Part shown: in pieces, positions 32,555-40,845 of the stretch | How the letters are laid out: every line of letters starts with the position of its first letter | How positions within the stretch are numbered: position 1 is the first letter of the stretch | Program-made: the position numbers and the translations under genes | Assembly (NCBI GenBank): GCA_015066705.1 | Contig: SVNV01000006.1 | Span: forward strand, 1-64,000 | Origin: Ruminococcus sp. | GTDB taxonomy: Bacteria > Bacillota > Clostridia > Oscillospirales > Ruminococcaceae | DNA: 64,000 nucleotides | Direction of reading: 5' to 3' | Notes under the pieces: model-generated | Told to the model about the DNA's origin: nothing | What the model saw: the letters and a program-made list of their open reading frames with translations, nothing else | Database searches by the model: none

Positions 32555-33697
32555 TTAGTTGATAAGTGACTTTTCTGTTTCCTTATCGAAGAGGTGGATT
32601 CTGTTAGGGTCGATAGCAACCTTGATAACATCCTGTGGTCTTGCTGTTGAACGAGGTGAAACTCTTGCAGTAAGTGGAATGTTTTCACAGTTGATATAGA
32701 GGTATGTTTCAGCACCCATCATTTCTGTAACTTCAACAGTAGCTTCGAGGATACCTGTTGTAGCGTTTGAAATGAACATTTCTTCGTCGTGGATACATTC
32801 CGGACGAACACCAAGAACAACTTCCTGGTCAATCATTGGTTCGAGAATTTCTTCGTCAACCTTAGCTTCAGGAATTTCTACATAGAACTTTCTGCCTCTT
32901 GTTGTCTTAGTGTCTTCTGAACCGAATTCAACTGTATACTTGCCATCAATCTTGAGAAGCTTAGCATCGATGAAGTTCATCTGTGGTGAACCGATAAATC
33001 CAGCTACGAACTGGTTTACTGGGTTCTGATAGAGGTTTGTAGGGCTGTCAATCTGCTGGATATAACCGTCCTTCATAACTACGATTCTGTCACCCATTGT
33101 CATAGCTTCTGTCTGGTCGTGTGTTACGTAAATAAATGTAGTACCGAGCTTCTTGTGGAGCTTAGAAATCTCTGTTCTCATCTGAGCTCTCAGCTTAGCG
33201 TCGAGGTTTGAAAGTGGTTCGTCGAGAAGGAATACCTGTGGTTCACGAACGATAGCACGTCCGAGAGCAACTCTCTGTCTCTGACCACCTGAAAGAGCCT
33301 TTGGCTTTCTGTCAAGAAGGTGTGAAATGTCAAGAATTCTTGCAGCTTCTTCTACCTTTCTTGCGATTTCGTCCTTAGGAACCTTTCTGAGCTTAAGACC
33401 AAATGCCATGTTCTCAAATACTGTCATATGTGGATAAAGAGCATAGTTCTGGAATACCATCGCAATGTCTCTGTCCTTTGGAGCAATATCGTTAACCAGT
33501 CTGTCACCGATATAGAGCTCACCTTCACTGATTTCTTCCAAACCAGCAATCATTCTAAGTGTTGTTGACTTACCACAACCTGATGGGCCAACCAGAATGA
33601 TAAATTCCTTGTCCTTAATTTCAATGTTGAAATCAGATACAGCAATAACGCCGCCAGGATACTTCTTGTAAATTTCTCTTAATGATACACTTGCCAT
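32555..33697 (-). CDS. Sugar ABC transporter ATPase, MsmX/UgpC type, without its permeases
   Basis: 380 residues of the MalK/MsmX/UgpC group: Walker [10 protein letters not shown] (37-45), Q-loop [13 protein letters not shown], signature [14 protein letters not shown], Walker B VFLLDEP, and a C-terminal OBD/TOBE region. It energises sugar importers. No solute-binding protein or permease gene is next to it, so like MsmX of Bacillus it probably serves several importers encoded elsewhere. Single gene with its own promoter and terminator. Confidence 0.92.
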   Translation of the reverse strand: MASVSLREIYKKYPGGVIAVSDFNIEIKDKEFIILVGPSGCGKSTTLRMIAGLEEISEGELYIGDRLVNDIAPKDRDIAMVFQNYALYPHMTVFENMAFGLKLRKVPKDEIARKVEEAARILDISHLLDRKPKALSGGQRQRVALGRAIVREPQVFLLDEPLSNLDAKLRAQMRTEISKLHKKLGTTFIYVTHDQTEAMTMGDRIVVMKDGYIQQIDSPTNLYQNPVNQFVAGFIGSPQMNFIDAKLLKIDGKYTVEFGSEDTKTTRGRKFYVEIPEAKVDEEILEPMIDQEVVLGVRPECIHDEEMFISNATTGILEATVEVTEMMGAETYLYINCENIPLTARVSPRSTARPQDVIKVAIDPNRIHLFDKETEKSLIN

Positions 33698-33758
33698 CTC
33701 TTAAAAGAACCTCCTATTTTTATTTTATACTAATTGTATTCTAATTAGCTATGATAAT

Positions 33759-33787
33759 ATAATATCAAATTTAATCCTGCTCCGCAA
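33759..33787 (-). promoter_or_regulatory. Promoter of the MsmX-type gene
   Basis: Minus strand TTGCGG, 17-bp spacer ending in TGA, TATTAT. Confidence 0.55.
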
Positions 33788-33850
33788 GTGTTTTTTTAAC
33801 TAAACTTTAAAAACTTCCTTTATTTATATTGACGAATATTAACAAAACAT

Positions 33851-33865
33851 TCCCAAAAATTGGGA
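33851..33865 (-). terminator. Terminator of the pseudouridine synthase gene
   Basis: 6-bp stem TCCCAA/TTGGGA with a three-base loop; followed on the minus strand by TGTTTTGTT. Confidence 0.55.
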
Positions 33866-33880
33866 GAGAAATCTGTTGTA

Positions 33881-34597
33881 TTACAAATATTTTTCAACAT
33901 CTTTGTGCAAAATCACCAAGCATTCTCCGGGTTTTAAACTGTCGTCAAGAACAAGACCGCCGATAGAAATACGTTTTAAATAGGTAACTTTATTGTTTAA
34001 TTTTTCAAACATTCGCTTTATCTGGTGAAACATTCCCTCGTGGAGAATAACGTGGCAGGCGTTAGGATTATCGTCGCAGGGGATAAGCTGTGCAGGTTTA
34101 CATACATCACCGCCGTCAATTTCCATACCTGAAGAAAAAGCCTCAACGTAGCTTTCCTCGACAGGTTTCAGAAGCTCAACGTAATACTTTTTATCAACGT
34201 GATTTTTCGGAGAAAGAATTCTGTGTGCCAGTTCGCCGTCATCAGTAATGAGAACAAAGCCTTCAGTATCCTTGTCAAGACGACCGGCAGGAAAAAGACC
34301 TTTTCTGTTCAGTTCGGGAGGGAGCAGTGACAAAACAGTAGGCGAAGCTCCGTCTCTGGTTGAACAGACAACCCCCTGTGGCTTGTTTAACATTATATAA
34401 ATGTATTTATTATAGGAAATCTCCACACCGTCAACCGAAACGATGTCCTTTTCGGCGTTAATCTTATGGTCGCTTTGCTTTGTGATGTTGCCGTTTACGG
34501 AAATTCTTCCTTTTTTGCAAAGCTCTTTAACGTCCTTTCGTGAAAGGTCAGTACGCTGTGAAGCAATAAATTTATCAAGTCGCATTATTTCCGCCAT
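33881..34597 (-). CDS. RsuA/RluB/E/F family rRNA pseudouridine synthase
   Basis: 238 residues: an N-terminal S4 RNA-binding domain (RLDKFIASQRTDLSRKDVKELCKKG) and a catalytic domain with the GRLDKDTEG motif whose Asp attacks uridine. The length fits RsuA (16S U516), although RluB/RluF cannot be excluded from sequence alone. The start at 34597 follows AAGGAGAAAAAC; 19 upstream codons lack a site. Single gene divergent from hrcA. Confidence 0.9.
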   Translation of the reverse strand: MAEIMRLDKFIASQRTDLSRKDVKELCKKGRISVNGNITKQSDHKINAEKDIVSVDGVEISYNKYIYIMLNKPQGVVCSTRDGASPTVLSLLPPELNRKGLFPAGRLDKDTEGFVLITDDGELAHRILSPKNHVDKKYYVELLKPVEESYVEAFSSGMEIDGGDVCKPAQLIPCDDNPNACHVILHEGMFHQIKRMFEKLNNKVTYLKRISIGGLVLDDSLKPGECLVILHKDVEKYL

Positions 34598-34625
34598 AGT
34601 TTTTCTCCTTATATAATATAGTACA

Positions 34626-34654
34626 AGTATACCACACCCATAAGTTTTTTTCAA
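34626..34654 (-). promoter_or_regulatory. Promoter of the pseudouridine synthase gene
   Basis: Minus strand TTGAAA, 17-bp spacer ending in TGG, TATACT. Confidence 0.7.
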
Positions 34655-34736
34655 TCTTTTGGAATTTATGTATTCTCTTTGTAGTCTTGCACAAAATATA
34701 TTGTATCGGTTAGTGTAAAAATTGTAATATAACCAC

Positions 34737-34765
34737 TTGACAATTACGGAAAAATGTATTAAACT
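34737..34765 (+). promoter_or_regulatory. Promoter of the hrcA-grpE-dnaK-dnaJ operon
   Basis: TTGACA, 17-bp spacer, TAAACT. The CIRCE operator starts five bases after the -10 box, so bound HrcA would cover the transcription start. Confidence 0.75.
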
Positions 34766-34769
34766 ATAT

Positions 34770-34796
34770 TTAGCACTCGGAAAGTTTGAGTGCTAA
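34770..34796 (+). promoter_or_regulatory. CIRCE operator (HrcA binding site)
   Basis: TTAGCACTC, nine bases, GAGTGCTAA: the exact consensus CIRCE inverted repeat. The HrcA repressor binds here until heat or misfolding titrates GroEL, so the heat-shock operon is autoregulated. Confidence 0.97.
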
Positions 34797-34819
34797 CACT
34801 TTGAAAGTTCAAGTGCTAA
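34793..34819 (+). promoter_or_regulatory. Degenerate second CIRCE half-overlapping the first
   Basis: CTAACACTT, nine bases, AAGTGCTAA. The right arm matches CIRCE in eight or nine positions; the left arm has two mismatches. It shares four bases with the consensus operator and keeps the nine-base spacing. Confidence 0.55.
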
Positions 34820-34842
34820 AATCTCAAAAAGGGGTGACGGTT

Positions 34843-35859
34843 TTGGATAGCAGAAAGCTGAAGATTCTTTCGGCAGTTGTTGATGAATACATTCTGAAGG
34901 GCGAGCCGGTTGGGTCAAAAGCAATTATGAATTATGTTTCTGCTTCGTCGGCAACGATAAGAAACGAAATGGCAGAGCTTGAAAAACAGGGCTATCTCGA
35001 ACAGCCACATACTTCGGCAGGGCGTGTTCCTACCTATAAGGGATACCGACTTTATGTTGACAGCCTTATGGAAAAGAATCCCCTCAGCGCAAGCGAAATG
35101 AGTATCATTGACGAAATGTTTCCGACGGAATTTACTTCTGAAGATGAGCTTGTGGATTCGGCAACTACTGTTCTTGCAGAGATTACGAAATGCGCTGCTG
35201 TTGCATCAAACACATCACCGAGATTTTCGGTTATCTCAAAGCTGGAGGTTATTCCGACGGGAAAGAGAATGTATGTGCTGTTGATGATTACCTCAAACGG
35301 TTCTATTAAAAATAAGGTATGCAGACTTGAATTTGACCTTACAAATGAACAGCTTGAGTTTCTGGGAGAATTTATTGCTCAGAATCTGGAGGGTATGGCG
35401 GTAAACGACATCAGCGAGGAAATGCTTGAACATCTTGAGGTGGCGTTGGGAACTTATATGGTTACCCTTTCACCACTGATTGCGGAGATTTACAATATGT
35501 CACAGGAAATGAGCGGACGAAAGGTTAAGGTTGCGGGAGAAACAAATCTCATTGCAAGAAGCGAATACAGTCAGAATGAGATTATTTCCTTCCTTGAAAA
35601 CAGAACGGAGATTGCGAGATTTTTAGACGAATCCTTCAGCGGACTTCACGTTATGTTTTCACCTGAAACGGACAGCTTCGTAATCAACAATTCAAGTCTT
35701 ATCACTTCGCCTTACAGCAAGAAGGGCAGACAGATAGGAACTCTCGGTCTTATCGGACCTATGAGAATTGATTACAGACGCTTTATTCCATACCTTGAAT
35801 ATATGACAGGAAAAATCACTGAGCTTATTTCAGGCGACGACGAGGAGGATATCCATTGA
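34843..35859 (+). CDS. hrcA: HrcA, heat-inducible transcription repressor
   Basis: 338 residues; winged-helix region ILKGEPVGSKAIMNY and the IRNEMAELEKQGYLEQPHTSAGRVPT motif are diagnostic. I place the start at the TTG 34843 behind AGGGGTGA; longer frames would begin in the CIRCE element and lack a ribosome site. The stop overlaps the TTG start of grpE. It represses its own operon through the CIRCE elements 50-70 bases upstream. Confidence 0.96.
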   Translation: MDSRKLKILSAVVDEYILKGEPVGSKAIMNYVSASSATIRNEMAELEKQGYLEQPHTSAGRVPTYKGYRLYVDSLMEKNPLSASEMSIIDEMFPTEFTSEDELVDSATTVLAEITKCAAVASNTSPRFSVISKLEVIPTGKRMYVLLMITSNGSIKNKVCRLEFDLTNEQLEFLGEFIAQNLEGMAVNDISEEMLEHLEVALGTYMVTLSPLIAEIYNMSQEMSGRKVKVAGETNLIARSEYSQNEIISFLENRTEIARFLDESFSGLHVMFSPETDSFVINNSSLITSPYSKKGRQIGTLGLIGPMRIDYRRFIPYLEYMTGKITELISGDDEEDIH

Positions 35860-36410
35860 ACAGCGAAAACAAAGTAACAGAAGAACAGGAAATCACAGAA
35901 GAAGCTGTTGAAACAGCAGAGGAAACAGAAGAAGTGACTTCGGACACAGTGGAGGAAGCTACAGAGCTTTCTGACGAGGAAAAGCTCGAAAAAGAGCTTT
36001 CTGAACAAAAGGACAAATACCTCAGACTTATGGCTGAGTATGATAATTTCAGAAAGAGAAGTGCCAAGGAAAGACTTGAGCTTTCCGCAAACACAAAGGG
36101 AAACACTCTTATGGAGATTCTTCCGGTGTTTGACAACTTTGAAAGAGCACTTAACGCTGAAACAACAGACGAAAGCTATAAGCAGGGCGTTTCGATGATT
36201 TTCAAGCAGATGGGAGATGTTCTTGCAAAGCTGGGAGTTGAGGTTATCGACCCGACAGGCAAGGAGTTTGACCCTAATGTAGCGAACGCAGTAAACCAGA
36301 TTGAGGACCCTGAGCTTGGAGAAAACGTGGTAGCACAGACTTTCCAGAAGGGCTATAAAATCGGAGACAAGATTATCCGTTATGCTATGGTAGTAGTTGC
36401 AAATCCTTAA
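35856..36410 (+). CDS. grpE: GrpE, nucleotide exchange factor
   Basis: 184 residues: a long acidic Glu/Thr-rich N-terminus (about 1-50), the dimerising helix KYLRLMAEYDNFRKRSAKE, and the beta domain ending in YKIGDKIIRYAMVVVAN. Exchanges ADP for ATP on DnaK. The TTG start overlaps the hrcA stop and follows GAGGAGG. Confidence 0.95.
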   Translation: MNSENKVTEEQEITEEAVETAEETEEVTSDTVEEATELSDEEKLEKELSEQKDKYLRLMAEYDNFRKRSAKERLELSANTKGNTLMEILPVFDNFERALNAETTDESYKQGVSMIFKQMGDVLAKLGVEVIDPTGKEFDPNVANAVNQIEDPELGENVVAQTFQKGYKIGDKIIRYAMVVVANP

Positions 36411-36446
36411 ACAATGCACAATGCACAATTCACAATGCACAATTAT
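36411..36446 (+). repeat. CACAATGCACAATTCACAATGC-type direct repeat between grpE and dnaK
   Basis: Three near-identical 11-14 base units of CACAATG/CACAATT follow the grpE stop, the only AT-rich simple repeat in the operon. Similar stretches are scattered in many Firmicutes genomes. No regulatory role is known; it lies just before the dnaK ribosome site. Confidence 0.6.
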
Positions 36447-36478
36447 AAATCAGATTACTTTTTTTGGAGGTAAATAAA

Positions 36479-38302
36479 ATGGGAAAAGTTATTGGTATTG
36501 ACCTTGGTACAACAAATTCATGCGTTGCCGTAATCGAAGGTGGCGAGGCAGTAGTTATTCCTAACAGCGAAGGCGCAAGAACAACTCCTTCTGTTGTTGG
36601 TGTTTCAAAGACAGGTGACAGACTTGTAGGTCAGGTTGCAAAGAGACAGGCTGTTACAAACTTCGATAATACAGTAATTTCAATCAAAAGACATATGGGC
36701 TCAGACTATAAGGCTTCTATGGGTGGTAAGGACTATACTCCACAGGAAATTTCTGCTATGATTCTTCAGAAGCTCAAGGCTGACGCTGAAAGCTACCTCG
36801 GAGAAAAGGTTACAGAAGCAGTTATTACTGTTCCTGCATACTTCACAGACGCTCAGAGACAGGCTACAAAGGACGCAGGTCAGATTGCAGGCCTTACAGT
36901 AAAGAGAATTATCAACGAACCTACTGCTGCTGCTCTTTCTTACGGAATTGATAAGGAAGAAGACCAGAAGGTTATGGTTTATGACCTCGGTGGTGGTACA
37001 TTCGACGTATCTATTATTGAAATGGGCGACGGCGTAACAGAAGTTCTTGCAACTGCTGGTAACAACCACCTCGGCGGTGACGACTTTGACCAGAGAATTA
37101 TCGACTGGATGGTTAAGGAGTTCAAGGCTGCTGAAGGTATCGACCTTGCAAACGACAAGATGGCTATGCAGAGATTAAAGGAAGCTGCTGAAAAGGCAAA
37201 GATTGAGCTTTCTTCAACTCCTACAACAACAATTTCACTTCCATTTATCACAGCTGACGCAACAGGTCCTAAGCATATGGAGCTTACACTTTCACAGGCT
37301 AAGTTCAATGAAATGACTTCAGACCTCGTTGAGTCTACAATGGGCCCTGTAAAGCAGGCACTCAGCGACAGCGGACTTTCAGCATCACAGCTTGATAAGG
37401 TGCTTATGGTAGGTGGTTCAACAAGAATTCCTGCAGTAGTTGAAGCTGTTAAGAAGTTTATCGGAAAAGAACCATTCAAGGGCATTAACCCTGACGAATG
37501 TGTAGCTCTCGGTGCAGCTTACCAGGGCGGTGTTCTTGCAGGCGATGTTAAGGACGGACTTCTCCTCCTCGACGTAACTCCACTTTCACTCGGTCTTGAA
37601 ACAATGGGTGGCGTTTGCACAAAGATTATTGAAAGAAATACAACAATCCCTACAAAGAAGTCACAGATTTTCTCAACTGCTGCTGACAATCAGAGCGCTG
37701 TTGACATCAACGTGCTTCAGGGTGAAAGAGAATTCGCAAAGGATAACAAACAGCTTGGTATGTTCCGTCTCGACGGTATCGCACCTGCTCCAAGAGGAAT
37801 CCCACAGATTGAAGTAACATTTGACATCGACGCTAACGGTATCGTTCACGTTTCTGCTAAGGATTTGGGAACAGGTAAGGAACAGGATATCACAATTACT
37901 TCTTCAACAAATATGTCTAAGGAAGACATTGACAAGGCTGTTAAGGAAGCTGAGGCTTTTGCAGAAGAGGATAAGAAGAAGAAGGAAGCAGTTGACGCAA
38001 GAAATACTGCTGACCAGATGGTATTCTCAGTAGAAAAGGCTCTGGGCGAATTCGGAGATAAGGTAACTGACAGCGAAAAGAGTGATGTTACTGCTAAGAT
38101 TGACGCTCTTAAGGAAGCTCTCAAGGGCGAAGATATCGAAGCTATCAAGGATAAGCAGAAGGACCTTGAAAATGCATTCCAGCCGGTAGCTACAAGAATT
38201 TATCAGGAAGCTGCTCAGGCACAGCAGGCTGCAGGCGGTCAGGGCTTTAACCCTGATATGGGTGCAGGAAACGACGGCACAGACGACGTTATCGACATCT
38301 AA
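36479..38302 (+). CDS. dnaK: DnaK, Hsp70 chaperone
   Basis: 607 residues with the Hsp70 signatures [26 protein letters not shown] and [13 protein letters not shown], and a substrate-binding domain with [10 protein letters not shown]. The C-terminal tail is Gln/Gly/Asp-rich. Start at the ATG after GGAGGTAAATAAA. Folds nascent and stress-denatured proteins with GrpE and DnaJ. Typical length for Firmicutes. Confidence 0.98.
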   Translation: MGKVIGIDLGTTNSCVAVIEGGEAVVIPNSEGARTTPSVVGVSKTGDRLVGQVAKRQAVTNFDNTVISIKRHMGSDYKASMGGKDYTPQEISAMILQKLKADAESYLGEKVTEAVITVPAYFTDAQRQATKDAGQIAGLTVKRIINEPTAAALSYGIDKEEDQKVMVYDLGGGTFDVSIIEMGDGVTEVLATAGNNHLGGDDFDQRIIDWMVKEFKAAEGIDLANDKMAMQRLKEAAEKAKIELSSTPTTTISLPFITADATGPKHMELTLSQAKFNEMTSDLVESTMGPVKQALSDSGLSASQLDKVLMVGGSTRIPAVVEAVKKFIGKEPFKGINPDECVALGAAYQGGVLAGDVKDGLLLLDVTPLSLGLETMGGVCTKIIERNTTIPTKKSQIFSTAADNQSAVDINVLQGEREFAKDNKQLGMFRLDGIAPAPRGIPQIEVTFDIDANGIVHVSAKDLGTGKEQDITITSSTNMSKEDIDKAVKEAEAFAEEDKKKKEAVDARNTADQMVFSVEKALGEFGDKVTDSEKSDVTAKIDALKEALKGEDIEAIKDKQKDLENAFQPVATRIYQEAAQAQQAAGGQGFNPDMGAGNDGTDDVIDI

Positions 38303-38316
38303 TCAGAAGAAAACAC

Positions 38317-38344
38317 AACCTCAGTCTCTTACGGGGCTGAGGTT
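38317..38344 (+). terminator. Hairpin between dnaK and dnaJ
   Basis: Stem AACCTCAG/CTGAGGTT, 12-base loop, poor T-run. Probably an attenuator or mRNA-processing hairpin that sets dnaK above dnaJ. Confidence 0.5.
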
Positions 38345-38376
38345 TGTAATGTATTTTAATTACGGAGAAATTATTG

Positions 38377-39528
38377 ATGGCAGACAAAAGAGATTATTAC
38401 GAAGTCCTCGGTGTATCTAAAAATGCTACTGACGACGAGTTGAAAAAAGCATACAGAAAGGTTGCCAAGCAGTATCACCCTGACCTTCACCCTGATGATA
38501 AGGAATGTGAAGCGAAGTTCAAGGAGGCCAACGAAGCCTACGAGATACTTTCTGACAAGGATAAAAGGGCAAGATACGACCAGTTCGGCTTTGCAGGAGT
38601 AGACCCTAACTACGGAGCAGGACAGGGAGGCGGATTCTCAGGAGGATTCGGCGGTTTTGACGACTTAGGAGATATTTTTGAAAGCTTTTTCGGAGGCGGT
38701 TTCGGCGGAAGCTCAAGACGACGTTCAAACCCTAACGCACCACGTCGTGGTGGCGACATCAGAGCCAATGTTATTATTGACTTTATGGAAGCCTGCAAGG
38801 GCAAAAAAACCACTGTCCGTGTAAACAAGCTGGAAAAATGTACACAGTGTAACGGAACAGGTGCATCAGAAGGCTCATCGCCTAAGACCTGTCCTGACTG
38901 TCAGGGAAGAGGTACTATAAACGTTACACAGAGAACACCTTTCGGTGCTATGCAGTCAAGTCAGGTTTGTTCACGCTGTCGTGGAAAGGGTAAGATTATC
39001 GAAAAGCCTTGTTCAAAGTGTGGCGGTCAGGGTAATGTGAGAAACGCTGACACCAGAGAAATTGAAATTCCGGCAGGTATCGCTGACGGGCAGACCTTAC
39101 GAGTTTCAGGCGGCGGTGACTGTGGAATAAACGGCGGTCCTAACGGAGATTTGAACATCGTTGTTACAGTAAGACCTGACCCTATTTTTGAGCGTGACGG
39201 CTACGACGTATGGACAGAAATTCCAATCACCTATGCTCAGGCTACTCTCGGTGACAATCTTGAAATCCCGACTGTTGACGGAAATGTGAAGTATGACATT
39301 CCTGCGGGAACTCAGAACGGAACTGTTTTCACAATGCGTGGAAAGGGTATCAAGAAGATAAACAGAAACGCCAAGGGCGACCACTATTTCAAGGTTAATG
39401 TAGAAATTCCAAAGAATCTCACCAAGGAACAGGAAAAGCTCCTGAGAGAGTTTGACAAGAGCCTTGAAAAGAAGAATTACGCTAAGCGTGAAAGCTTCTT
39501 TAATAAAATAAAGGATATGTTTAAATAA
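38377..39528 (+). CDS. dnaJ: DnaJ, Hsp40 co-chaperone
   Basis: 383 residues: J domain with YHPDLHPD (HPD motif), Gly/Phe-rich linker ([17 protein letters not shown]), four CxxCxGxG zinc repeats ([32 protein letters not shown]), and the C-terminal client domain. Stimulates DnaK ATPase. The ATG at 38377 follows a GGAGA site. A TTG codon immediately upstream is in frame but less likely. Confidence 0.97.
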   Translation: MADKRDYYEVLGVSKNATDDELKKAYRKVAKQYHPDLHPDDKECEAKFKEANEAYEILSDKDKRARYDQFGFAGVDPNYGAGQGGGFSGGFGGFDDLGDIFESFFGGGFGGSSRRRSNPNAPRRGGDIRANVIIDFMEACKGKKTTVRVNKLEKCTQCNGTGASEGSSPKTCPDCQGRGTINVTQRTPFGAMQSSQVCSRCRGKGKIIEKPCSKCGGQGNVRNADTREIEIPAGIADGQTLRVSGGGDCGINGGPNGDLNIVVTVRPDPIFERDGYDVWTEIPITYAQATLGDNLEIPTVDGNVKYDIPAGTQNGTVFTMRGKGIKKINRNAKGDHYFKVNVEIPKNLTKEQEKLLREFDKSLEKKNYAKRESFFNKIKDMFK

Positions 39529-39567
39529 AAACCCTGACGATTTAATTTGAATTGACATTAAAAAAAT

Positions 39568-39603
39568 AAACTCACTATCGAAAAAATCGGTAGTGAGTTT
39601 TTG
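39568..39603. terminator. Bidirectional terminator between dnaJ and the dehydratase gene
   Basis: 13-bp stem AAACTCACTATCG/CGGTAGTGAGTTT (one wobble) with A- and T-runs on both sides, shared by the converging genes. Confidence 0.8.
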
Positions 39604-39612
39604 TTTGTTATT

Positions 39613-40845
39613 TCACTTTTTTGCGTTAGCAAGCATAAGCTTGATTCTGTTTTCCTGATTTACCTTTGTAGCACCCGGGTCATAGTCGATAGCTACAATG
39701 TTTGCTTCAGGGTATGCCTGTTTAATAACTCTTGACATTCCCTTAGCAACAATATGGTTAGGCAGACAACCAAATGGCTGTGTACAGATGATGTTTTCTG
39801 TTCCTGTTTCAGCAAGAGCAGCCATTTCTGCGGTGATAAGCCAGCCTTCGCCCATTTTAACTCCCTGATGAATGTACTTGTCAGCACACTTTCTCAGATG
39901 TTCAAAGTCGTGAGGCGGAGCAAAAACACCATGCTCCTCGATAATTTCAATCTGCTGTCTCTGGAACTTATAAAGAATATTATATCCGATTTTGTAAGCA
40001 ATAGTACCCTTTGTTTTCTTGTCGTAAAGAATAGCGTCGTTTACAACGTCTGAAGCACAGTAAAGCACAAAGTCAAGGAGTCCCGGAACGTTAGGCTCAC
40101 AGCCCTCGGAAATAAGAAACTCGTTTAAATTGTTGTTTGCAAGAGGTGAATATTTAACGTAAATTTCACCTACAATACCAACCTTAGGCTTCTTGATGTC
40201 CTTTCTCGGAAGTGCCGCAAAGTCCTCAAGAATAGCCTTGTAGTGTTTTTTGGTTTTCTGGAATTTGTTTAATTCAAAGAGCTTTCCTACACGTGTTTCC
40301 CACTTCTTGAGAAGTTCATCGGTTTGACCCTCGTTCACTTCGTAAGGCTTGCACTGATTATAAAGAAGCATCAGCAAATCCCCGTAAAGCACCGCATAGA
40401 TAAATTTCAGCATCATAGGAACAGTCAGCTTGAAGGCTGAATTTTTCTCCATTCCTCTGAAATTAAGTGAAAGAACAGGTACCTGCGGAAACTGTGACGC
40501 AATAGCTTTTCTTATAAGGTGAATATAGTTTGACGCACGACAGCCACCACCTGTCTGTGACATAAGGAGTGCAACCTTGTTTACATCGTACTTTCCGCTT
40601 TTAAGTGCGTCCATAAACTGACCGATAACAAGCAAAGCAGGATAGCAGGTATCGTTGTGGGTGTTTTTAAGACCCTCATCAATAACATTCTGAGTTGCTG
40701 TATGCAAAACCTCCATCTTATAGCCATAGCTTGCAAAAATCTTAAGAAGCAGGTCAAAGTGTATAGGAAGCATATCAGGCACAAGAATAGTATATTCTTT
40801 TTTCATTTCCTCGGTAAAAACCGTCTTTTTAACTCTGTCTGACAT
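39613..40845 (-). CDS. 2-hydroxyacyl-CoA dehydratase-like protein (DUF2229 family)
   Basis: 410 residues. Cys in THNDTCYPALLV, MSQTGGGCRASNY and IICTQPFGCLPNH, plus VGIVGEIYVKYSPLANN, mark the dehydratase/DUF2229-type module that receives an ATP-activated electron. In many Clostridia this segment is fused to the activase below into one chain of about 1,400 residues. Here it is a separate gene whose ATG touches the activase stop with GGAGGAGG before it. The physiological substrate of this pair is unknown. Confidence 0.75.
   Translation of the reverse strand: MSDRVKKTVFTEEMKKEYTILVPDMLPIHFDLLLKIFASYGYKMEVLHTATQNVIDEGLKNTHNDTCYPALLVIGQFMDALKSGKYDVNKVALLMSQTGGGCRASNYIHLIRKAIASQFPQVPVLSLNFRGMEKNSAFKLTVPMMLKFIYAVLYGDLLMLLYNQCKPYEVNEGQTDELLKKWETRVGKLFELNKFQKTKKHYKAILEDFAALPRKDIKKPKVGIVGEIYVKYSPLANNNLNEFLISEGCEPNVPGLLDFVLYCASDVVNDAILYDKKTKGTIAYKIGYNILYKFQRQQIEIIEEHGVFAPPHDFEHLRKCADKYIHQGVKMGEGWLITAEMAALAETGTENIICTQPFGCLPNHIVAKGMSRVIKQAYPEANIVAIDYDPGATKVNQENRIKLMLANAKK

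Noticed and set aside
35772..36440. 222-residue minus-strand frame across grpE
   Set aside because: Antisense to grpE and part of hrcA, both identified beyond doubt.
36411..36446. CRISPR-like array
   Set aside because: Units are only 11-14 bases, touch each other and have no spacers or cas genes.
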